NCBI GenBank assembly: GCA_013399875.1
Contig: VXAZ01008121.1
Span: 186,001-250,000, forward strand
Length of the DNA stretch: 64,000 bases
Direction: 5' to 3'
Source: Gymnorhina tibicen
Lineage: Eukaryota > Chordata > Aves > Passeriformes > Artamidae
The notes below the pieces were generated by a model. It made no database searches, was not told where the DNA came from, and worked only from the letters and a program-made list of their open reading frames with translations. Positions 12,444 through 22,169 of this stretch are shown here, piece by piece. The translations under genes were made by a program, and so were the position numbers. The stretch's first letter is position 1, and each line of letters opens with the position of its first letter.

Positions 12444-15400
12444 CCTGAAGTAAAATATACTCAGCATTTCCCAAGACCTTGTTAAATCTGATTAAAAGAC
12501 ATTATAAATAATGGTAAATTAAAATATCTAGTCTAAGGCCTTTATTAGTTTCTGGATTTATTAAAATTCATCCAACTCAATATTGTTTCAATTTTTTGCT
12601 GTTCCTGCTGTGATACGGTGTTGTGTTACAATGTACTGCCCAGTTAGCAGCAGCCTGCAATCATATAATAAAGAACTAGGGGCAATCTTATTTTCACGGT
12701 GAGTTGATTTTAAACTAATGTAACTAACTCCATGATTTTTGGTTCACCTCCCACATTACAGACATTGATGGCTTCATTATTGAACTAAAGAGCACCTGAG
12801 AATGACTTGAAATATGCTGACCAGAACGTCAGATATCACGTAGAAAATAATTATGGGGACAAAAATCATGATCATCAAAAGTCTGAAAATTGGAGGAGAA
12901 TTATTAATACAGTGTACAGTGCTGTAAAACATGAAATAAACTACCAAATTTTAAAAAATAGCCATGTTGAAAATTAAAAAAAAAATTATGCACACAGCAA
13001 ACTTTAATTATTGCTTTATTATACTTAATTTGGATAAGCTAGCAAGTATATGAACATTTTTCAATAATCTCCAGAGACATAGATATCTCAGGCAGCCACA
13101 GACTAATAAATATAACTAGAGGAGTTTAGAATGCTTATTTGAGACAACCGTTTTGAAAAGTATCTGCTGCATTTGTTTAAAGTGTTCTGTCTTGCTACAT
13201 ATTTATTTGCTTATGACAGCCACACCAGACTGTTCTCCCTTTAGCTTTGTTTACTTTTCCATCAATGCTGAACAAGTCACAAGAGCAAGTAAAAATATTA
13301 AAATTCTCCTTCTCTTACATAATAAAATACATACATAAGACAATAACCCATATCTTCAATTTAAAATATAATATGTACACAGCTACCCTTTCTTACTTTT
13401 TGGTAGAACCTTCCTCTGAGAGGAAGCAGCTGTTCTGGAAGATGGCATGTGTCCCTGGTAAGGGGCTGCTCAGTGCAGCAGAGAGCACGGGATGTTCCAG
13501 GGATGAAGGAGTAAATAATGATGCAGGATGGTCAGACAGGGAACTGAGGCAAAAGTCAGAATGGATGGAAATTAATGATAAGGGCTACCCACAGGGCTCC
13601 AAAAGGGAATGGAAGTTATTTGGGGAGGCCCAGGGAAGAAGAAACACTTCAGAATAGAGTCTGATGTTTGGCTAACCCACCTAGGATGGTTCTCACAGGT
13701 AAATGATTTTCAAGCACACAGAGTTTTAGGAGGTTGGTTCTGAGAACACCAACCCTCCTCATCTTCCTCCTCAAATTCTTATATTTACACGCTTCATCCT
13801 CCCACATCAAATCAATCAATCAATCAATCAATCCCCAGGTGCTCCCTGAGGCCTGACTTTGGGGAAAGGCCCATGAATTCTGTAGCAAGTATACATGGTG
13901 ACAGGATATGCTACAGAACACTTGTTTTGAAGCTTAATTTTTTTTTATCAGATAGAAAAGAATCAGTACATATAGCTCAATATTAATATCTTATATATTT
14001 ATATTATATTTTAATAAATATTTATAAATTATCATTTTCAATGTTACTTCAAATTAATGTGCTGATATTGCACAGCTCTTTTTCAGTGTGGCAGTACATT
14101 TTTCACCACTGAATGTGAAAAATGGGTTCTAGACTAATGGTATGGGTAAATATTTTTTTCACATATCTAAAACTTAGTTAAATGTACAACTCACTTCAAC
14201 AGGAAGTTACAGAAATCACAGATACAAATTCCTTAATAATGACAATCTCATTACTAAGAAGTTCATCAGTACCTGTTAAGCACCCTGGTTCAAACGTGTA
14301 CTCCAACTCTGCATGTTCCTAAACTTGAAACTACTACAAAGAGAGAGGTTCTTGTAAAAGAAACATTGTATAACTGCTTTGCTTTTGATAAGATTTTCTT
14401 AAGCTGATATCTCTAATACCTGGTACAAGACTGGAGGCTGTGTGGTGCATTTTGGGGAGAGAAGCAGAAGCAGGACTTTGACAAATAGAGATGTTGACAA
14501 TTAGAAAGGTGTGGGCAGCGGACTGCACTTATGTTAGGGGTGAACAGATGCAGAAAAAGATGACTTAGCATTAGAGATGGAGAGATTTGAATGCAAATGG
14601 AATTATGAAATAAGTTTTCAATGTTTTGTTTAATATCTCTTTTCTCTGAAGGTTCTTTTCTGTCTGTTGCTTCTGAACTGATTTTATGTCCAGTAGCCCA
14701 CTTTCTGAGATGCATCTCTGCTCTTAGAAGTACATCCTGCTCTTGCGATTATGGTCCAAGAGTGCTGATTCACTGCTGTTTTCTCAAACCAAATCATATT
14801 AAAAAGTATTACCTCTGAAATAAAGACTATTACACAAAGTCATCATGTCTCACTGTGCAGTTTAATTATGCAAAGATAACTACCTATGTATCCACCAAGT
14901 TGTGAGTACATTTTGTCCATAAGCAAGTAAACAGTCTGCTTATTCTCCATCTACCCTTCCCACCATTTTTTGGTAGAAAATACACTCATATCACACATGG
15001 AAGTGTATTATTAATCATACAGATCTGTATGACAAACATTAATAATAAAAATAATGACACAAATTACAAGGTGAGTAAGATAATCTGGTGTCAAAAAAAA
15101 ACGTTAGGTAGCATCTTGTTTGCTTTGATGTGTGCTGGTTAAACTAAGAATTCCATTATTAATAAATCTGCTAACCTAGTTGCAATTTGTGGCTTTTTCC
15201 TCTGTTTTTATTTCATGATTTGTTATTATTTCTACAGTTGTGTTCCAATTTTTCCATGTCGCCATTATAATATTTTAGCTAAGAACAGTCACTTGCAGAT
15301 CAAATAAGCAAGCAAAGCCCTGTTGGAACATCTCAAGAGCACATGACCAGCGTGACTTCACAGGAATTATTTTGTGTATGTAAAAGTTCTGCCTTGAGCT

Positions 15401-18384
15401 AAATGGCAGAGGAAAGCTATGTTTAGGACATTTGCAGAAAATGAAATGCTTCTAAGTTTTGTCATTCCTATCCTTCTAAACACCCATTATTTACTTGAAG
15501 CTTATATTTCTCAGGTCCAGAATGTCAACCTTTTATTTCTGCTTGAGCAAATGCCTCACTTAAGAAGAACAACTGGAACAGCTTCTGTGGGAAGCAGCCT
15601 ACTGAAGTGAAACTTGGGCTCACGCCATTTAGCTTTAGACATTTCATTTAGGTACCTGAACTTAAACATTTCTTTTCTTGACTCTTGCTAGCCAGGTTCC
15701 CAGCCTGAATCACCCTATGACAGCTTCTTTGTGTTTTCATTGACATGAAAGGAAATGCAAGCAAATAGACAACTATTTAGCTATCAAATGTAGGATCTAA
15801 AGTTAGGCATTGCACACAATCCCCAGTTGTGACTGTATTATACAACATTGGAGATGATGTTACATAAATGGTATTTTCTTTGCATTTCATTCCATGAGCC
15901 TAAGAAATTGAAGAGTAATAAATGCTCTCATTAATAAAAAAACTGAATTATAATTTATTTGGTTTGACACAAACAAAGGTGATCTGCACACAAGAAATCA
16001 CTACATTTCATAAAGAAGAAAAATTGCATTTTTAAGTAAAGTACATACATTTTGTTTTATCTATATTCTTAGGGGCATTATTTAAAAAATGAATGAGAGA
16101 TGAAAGTGAAAGATAATACATATATAAAAATGTCATTTTCATATAATTATATATAGCACATTAAAGAAGCAAGACAATCTGTAGTCATTTTGAAAGTGAT
16201 AAAATCAGCCACGCTCACTCTTTGCTGTTGAGCATCAAGAATCTCACCCTTTTCCAACTGCAGTGTGTTGCAGCAGCTTTGTTTAATCACAGAGCCTTGA
16301 AGCAGCTCCCTTCTGCCAATCCTTGCAGCCGCATTGCTGCTTTCAGCTCCCCATTTAACAGACAAGTACATCTCAGTGTGCAAAAACTGCACTAAGGGAA
16401 CACAGAAGGAAGAAAGGAAATTATTCCTTCAAAAGGCCTGGCAGAACATAAAGCATACAGCTAGAGATGTAGAGATAGACTCAAATTCCTTCTAATTATA
16501 TTTTTTCTGCTGTTGATTCTCATAAAATATATACACAAACATATTCTTAGCAAATATTGAGCATAAAAGAGAGAGAGGAAAATGCAAACTCCAAAATGGT
16601 ATTCTGCATATAAATTGGTGTCTGCAAAACAGGAGATCATGCTAAATTTAAAAAAAAAAAAATCTCATTAACAATAAGCCACCTGCTGATATAGTGAGTC
16701 CTCTCAGAGACTACTCTGTCTTTTAATATTGAATTGTCTACTCTGGAGTAAAGGAGGGAGAGAAAAAAGGAGATGAGGATCCTCAATTTCATTAGATTTT
16801 GAATTTCCCTCTGGAGATGCCTATCCATCTCCCTTGACAAGATCAGAGTCTTAGGACCTCACCCGGCTTCTTTCAAAGGTATAAGAAGAACATTTAGGAG
16901 ATTCAAAGCCTAAAGGAGACCCATGCAAACCATGGGAGATGGTAAAAGGAGCAGGTACGCACATGTTTTGCTATTCATTCACAGCTAAGAATTCTAATAT
17001 TTACACTGTTCATCTGGTGGTAAAATAAAAAATATACACTTTCAATAGAAAACTTTGGGCCAGACCCCGACTTTTTTAACATTGCAGTAGTTCCATTATG
17101 AGCATAATGTTATTTAGGTTAAAAATCATCTGAAGTTGCAACAATTAGTTGGTAACAATTAATTTCATTGGAAGAATCCAAAGAACTGTATAGCAAGAAA
17201 AAGGAAAATTCTACCATTATCTATCTTGAGAAGAAAGTGTAGTGACTGTAATTCTCCACAGTCTAAAACACAATACCATTTACATAGATAAAAAGTGAAT
17301 GTTAAGTGGCTGAAAATGCCAGTGATCTGAACTGGTAAACTTTTACACCCAACTTACAGAAGTCTTCAGGAACTGCATGCAGTGTAGGACGGCACAGTAT
17401 AAGACGTCATAATAGCACACTCACTGGTAATGTCATTATTACCTTTCTAGTGATAACCACATGAATAGAATAAGAGGTAACTCTTATTAAATTGTTGATC
17501 TACACCAAAATGAAGCTTCTTTATGGGCATTTTTGACAAAGCACTAATAATACAGTTGGAGAGATTTTATATGCATATAAACTTTTCAAATGGGATTTTG
17601 TATTGCATTGTTTCTGTGGTGTAGTACATGTTAAATTAAGCCAGTTTTCTAGAATAATACTGTAGAGTACCCCTTTTTTTGGATGAGCATCATGTTTTCA
17701 AGTGCATTTGAAAATACAGTCTAAGTAACCTGATTTGAGATGGAATTACCTAAATATAGACAGGGAAAGTCTTACATGAAAACACACAACATACTATCTT
17801 CTGCTTAATCTACACCTTTTTTGTAGCTGATGGGAATTCTGCCACTGAATTAGATTTAAAAAATACTAGGACATAGAAAATCCTATTTAAAAGTGGTTTT
17901 GCCACTTCTTTTTTGTTTTTTAATTCAACCTATAATTTCTGCTTTTTGAGGGTAAGCAAATGTTCAGCTTTTCGCAAAGGATGACCCCAAATGACAAGGA
18001 AAGGGGCATCATCTCTAAGTCCCCATCAGCCAGCAGAAATGCAAGCCTAGGGTAACTTTCTACTAGCTGCCTGAGGTATTGCTACCTGGACAGTTTTGGA
18101 AGAACATAGCAAAACCCAGCTAAGACACCAAGTGAATACCTGGGTTTAGAGCTACCACAGAGCTCTGCAATCCCATAGCTACACTGCTGCCACCAGAAGA
18201 GTCACGAAGATGAGATGAAGTCATGCAGTAACTGCAATATGGACAAAATCAAAATAGGTCACACAGAATTAATGTTGCACTGTGATGGTAAAAGACAAAC
18301 TTACAAAGAACTGAGCAAGAGACAGAAAATACAAGGGAACAATGTGGTTAAAACTTAGAGGCAGATGTTACAGCAATCTAACTT
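12444..18384. other. Intergenic AT-rich DNA
   Basis: No gene was recognised. It includes an (ATCA)n microsatellite at 13806-13833 and very AT-rich stretches around 13990-14040. The 136-codon frame at 13247-13657 has no recognisable motif and spans a composition change, so it is treated as chance. Confidence 0.5.
13806..13833. repeat. (ATCA)n microsatellite
   Basis: About six tandem copies of the tetranucleotide ATCA/TCAA lie between CCCACATCAA and CCCCAGG. Confidence 0.9.
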
Positions 18385-18495
18385 TCATTATGCTAGAGAC
18401 GATTATTAATGATCTGGCAGGCCAAGAAAGCAATGAGGTAGCAAAATATGAAGATGACAGAAAATAATTCAGATTAATCAGAACAAATAAAACAT
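18385..18495 (+). mobile_element. Ancient CR1-type reverse transcriptase fragment
   Basis: The plus-strand translation gives IINDLAGQESNEVAKYEDD followed by RK, a stop and FRLI. This aligns in order with the conserved LINE block 'IND-L ... VAKFADDTKLFRLI', with Y-E-D-D replacing F-A-D-D. Flanking sequence is too decayed to delimit. The call rests on this one motif. Confidence 0.6.
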
Positions 18496-19439
18496 GAATT
18501 TCAGAGATACCCAGTGAAGTATATCACATTCTGTTTCTTTCTGCTAAGCCTGGAATGGAACTAAATTTTTAGCATTTTCAGGCTGTATTTTTACGCATCT
18601 AGAAAATCAAAACATGAACTGAAGACAGGGGTGCACTGGGAAAATAATAATAAAAAAAAAGCATAAAATCATAAAATTGCTGCCTTACACAAAAAAAGTA
18701 ATTCTGGGAGCAAAATTGGTCCTTTTTGCCAATCACACAAAGATAACTTACGAATTCAATTGTCTGCATTAGCAAACTGAAAATACTGTCACTTCTTGTA
18801 CATTTGTATACATCAGCTTGTGTTATAATTTAATTCTTTGGGCATTTCAACAGTAAACAAAGAAATATTTCCATCACTTATTACACAATCTTCATGCTTT
18901 TATCTTTCTTTCTGAAATAATGAGCAGATAGTTAAAAACAGGCATGGCGTAATTTACTCTTATTTATATATGTCATTATTTTGCCTTCCTTTCACTTCCT
19001 TGCTGTATCCATCTGCTTTCTGCAGTGTTGTGCTTAGGACATGCTAAATAGGCTTAATTTATGTAAACAGTCAGTGACAGAACTTGCCATGCATGAAAGT
19101 AAACACTAATATATGTTTCTGCCTTAGAAAGGACCTACAGTTAGTTACATGCTGTGCAGTGTCTTGTGAAGGAGCCCCGATCTTTTACTCCTACCACAAC
19201 AGCAACTACTACAGAGACAGTGACAAAAGCGAGGGCAGGGCAGCATCAGCTGCGTTTTACACTGAAGGGCAAGACGAGTTGAATTTCACATGGAAGGGCT
19301 GAACGATGTTTTAAAGCTAAACTATATAATATTAACTTTCACGATAGGACAAGAGCCACAGAGGTGGAAGCGTGGCTTGCAGTGGAAGGTGACGCCTACA
19401 CACACGTATGACAGCTACAGGCGGCTGCGTGCATGGGAC
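18496..19439. other. Intergenic DNA, nothing recognised
   Basis: The stretch is AT-rich with short A-runs (18643-18660). A 72-codon frame at 19084-19302 has no known motif. Confidence 0.45.
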
Positions 19440-19757
19440 ACCAGTGACACCTGTACATGAAAAGGAGCCATGGGGATCGGCCTCTTCTCCCAGGCAACTG
19501 GCGATAGGAGGACATAGTGTTAAGCTGTGCCAGGGGATGTTTAGGTTGGACATTAGGAAGAAAATCTTCACAGAAACGGTGATTAGATATCAGAATGGAC
19601 TGCTCAGGGAGGTGGTGGAGTCACCATCCCTGAAGGTGTTAACGAAAAGACTGGACGTGGCGCTCAGTGCCATGGTCTGGTTGACAAGGTGGTGTTTGGT
19701 CAACCGTTTGACTCGATGATCTCAGAGGTATTTTCCAACCTAACTGATTCTGTGATC
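19440..19757 (+). mobile_element. CR1 3' end abutting the CpG island
   Basis: It contains the CR1 blocks 'GGCCTCTTCTCCCAGGCAAC', 'GTTTAGGTTGGACATTAGGA', 'GGTGGTGGAGTCACCATCCC' and 'GACTCGATGATCTCAGAGG'. It ends in TTCCAACCTAACTGATTCTG at the very edge of the GC-rich block. It differs in subfamily from the 3866 and 11101 copies, which end in the 'GGTCCCTTCCAA' form. Confidence 0.93.
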
Positions 19758-20008
19758 GCCCCGCGCTGCCGGCGCTGTCCCCGCACGCAGGGCGCACCAC
19801 GGTTCCACGCGTGGAGCGAACGAGCCACCGAGCGAAGCGCAGCCCGCCGGGCGAGGCACGGACGGCGCCGGGCACAGGGAGCCTGCGCTCCGCTGCGAGT
19901 GCCGCCGAGGCCGCCCGGCCGACCCCCTCAGGGCTCTGCCCCTCTGCTCGCGCCCTTCGCGGGTCCCGGCCCCGCGCCCCGCCCGCCCCGGGGCTTCCCC
20001 CGCTCCCG

Positions 20009-20009
20009 N
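20009..20009. other. Single-N join in the CpG island
   Basis: A lone N sits between CGCTCCCG and CGAGGCGG. By analogy with the two single Ns flanking the misplaced contig, it may mark a contig join rather than one ambiguous base, so local sequence may be missing or misordered here. Confidence 0.6.
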
Positions 20010-20430
20010 CGAGGCGGCGCCGCGTGTCCCTCCGGCCCCAGCACCGCGGCGGGACCCCGGGCCCTGCGCCCTCCTCCGCACCGCGGACAGACCCCGCGCC
20101 CGCAGTAAGTGCGGGGAGGGACCGGAGGGGGAAAAAGGGGGGATCCGGGCTCTTCACCCGCGAGGGGCGGGCGAGAACCGTCTACCGGGCTGCCCCGCGC
20201 GGGGCTTTTCCTCCCGGGAAGGCGGCGGGATGGAGACGCAGCGGGGCTGAGGCGGGGGCTGCGCGGCCTCGGCGCTGCTCTGCGCTCGGGGATCATCCTC
20301 ACCGGGAAAGTTGGTGTGCGCGGTCCGTGTGCGGGAGTTGTTCCACTGGCGAGATGGAGGGAAATCGTACCCGGAGCGATTTGCGGTTAACTGTTGAGAG
20401 ATGAGAGACCGAAACCCCCACAGATCCGGA

Positions 20431-20436
20431 TATAAA
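20431..20436 (+). promoter_or_regulatory. TATA-like element in the CpG island
   Basis: TATAAA lies in an otherwise GC-rich context, preceded by GATCCGGA. If used, transcription would start about 30 bases downstream, near 20460. CpG-island promoters often lack a functional TATA box, so this is only a candidate. Confidence 0.25.
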
Positions 20437-20570
20437 CACTGACAGCATCCAAAGGAAGAGCTGAGCTGTCGCGTAACAATTTGCGCTTGGAAACGCTTTG
20501 GTGGAAGTGGTAGTCTTTGGCGTTCGTGTTCCTTTGAAAAGAGATAGCGAGAAGGGCGTGATTTTTTTCN

Positions 20571-20831
20571 CTCTCCCCACTGCCCCCACAAGGGAACGCC
20601 TCCCTCCTCCCACCCCAGCCGGGCGGTCCCCTTCCTGCATGAAGCCACTTGCAAGGTTCCCCCCACCCCAACTTCGCATCCTGTCCCCAATGCCATGAGC
20701 CTTTCCTCTGCTCGGTGTCTCCCCCGGCACCCTCCTGACTTGCCCCAGCCCGGGCTGGGTGCTCCGGCCTTCGGCGTGCGGAGAAACCGTCGGAGATTGG
20801 GAGGGAAAAGGGAAGGGGGAAGGGGGGGGGG
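20571..20831. other. Misplaced 261-bp contig bounded by single Ns (assembly artefact)
   Basis: This segment has exactly one N on each side (20570 and 20832). Its first 88 bases (20571-20658) are identical to 21801-21888, the left flank of the 281-base gap. Its last 32 bases (20800-20831) are identical to 22170-22201, the right flank of that gap. A small contig that overlaps both flanks of a gap is the piece that belongs in it. Its unique interior (20659-20799, 141 bases) is therefore probably the missing sequence at 21889-22169, and 20569 probably continues directly, or nearly so, to 20833. Confidence 0.9.
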
Positions 20832-21888
20832 NCCGTGCGGAACCAAGCGCCAGAGCAACCCTCGCAAGGTCATCACACCACGGGGGAGGCAAAAGTGCTC
20901 CCGATCCATGCGGTCGCTCTGTCGCTTTTCTTTCTGCCTGTAAGGGATGTTTTTATTTTATCATGTAATTTATTTAACACGCGAGGTGTTTGCAGGTGGG
21001 AGCGGGGTAGGTGCGGGGCGGAGGTGCCGCGCTCCTGCTATTTACTAGGGCATCAATCGGAGTGAAGATGGAGGTGGGAGGAGATAACAAAAGCTGGTGT
21101 GCGATCCTGGGCATCTCCCACACGAAGGCGTGAGAAGGAGGAGGGAAAGGAGACGAAGCAGAGAGAATTTAATTTCCAAAGATCAAAACAAAAGGAGGAG
21201 CAGGTTGAGGCAGATCGTGAGCAGCCGGGGCCGAAAGCGAGGGAGGCGATTTCCGCGCTGACCCGAGCGGAGCGGAGTGCGGGGGCTCTGCGGGGGCTGG
21301 GATGTGCGCGGCCGCGGAGGGAGGGAGGGAGCGCGGGCGGGGGCTGCCCCACCGGCGCAACTTTGTGCGCCAGCATCGCTTGGAAATAAGCTGCTCGCTC
21401 CCGGAGAGACGTGCTGTGTGTGTGGGGCGAGGGGAGGAACGCCTGCCGGTACGCTGAGAGCTTCTTCGCCCGCCTCTTCCAGATCCCGCCGGGAAGGACT
21501 GGATCCTTGCCGCGGGGTGCGGGGGCAGCGCGGTGCTTAGCGCTGCGGCGGGGACGCCCGGGGTGCCGCGCCGGGACACGGGGGCTCAGCGCCGTGCGGG
21601 GCGCTGCGGGTTTCCCAGCGGCGGCTGCCAGAAGGGTCTCCAGCGCTGCTGCCCTCCCGCACATCCCGGTCCCCGGGCACCGCGAGTCCCTCGGTCCCCG
21701 CCGCTCGCTGCCTTTTGCAGGGCTGCCCGTGCCGCCGGCTCCCCCGGTGAGAGGCTTCCCCCGCCCGCCCGGGGGTGTCCCCACCCCCCGGAGTCCCCCG
21801 CTCTCCCCACTGCCCCCACAAGGGAACGCCTCCCTCCTCCCACCCCAGCCGGGCGGTCCCCTTCCTGCATGAAGCCACTTGCAAGGTT

Positions 21889-22169
21889 NNNNNNNNNNNN
21901 NNNNNNNNNNNNNNNNNNNNNNNNNNNNNNNNNNNNNNNNNNNNNNNNNNNNNNNNNNNNNNNNNNNNNNNNNNNNNNNNNNNNNNNNNNNNNNNNNNNN
22001 NNNNNNNNNNNNNNNNNNNNNNNNNNNNNNNNNNNNNNNNNNNNNNNNNNNNNNNNNNNNNNNNNNNNNNNNNNNNNNNNNNNNNNNNNNNNNNNNNNNN
22101 NNNNNNNNNNNNNNNNNNNNNNNNNNNNNNNNNNNNNNNNNNNNNNNNNNNNNNNNNNNNNNNNNNNNN
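21889..22169. other. Assembly gap (281 Ns) in the CpG island
   Basis: This is an unresolved run of N. The left flank is C-rich and the right flank is a purine tract ending in a run of ten Gs, the kind of sequence that stalls polymerases and breaks short-read assemblies. The flanks are duplicated at the two ends of the segment at 20571-20831, which suggests the true missing length is about 141 bases rather than 281. Open frames of X residues across it are meaningless. Confidence 0.97.

Noticed and set aside
17424..17443. Short inverted repeat GGTAAT-GTCATT-ATTACC with a nearby GACGTCAT
   Set aside because: Too short to distinguish from chance in AT-rich DNA; no promoter context.
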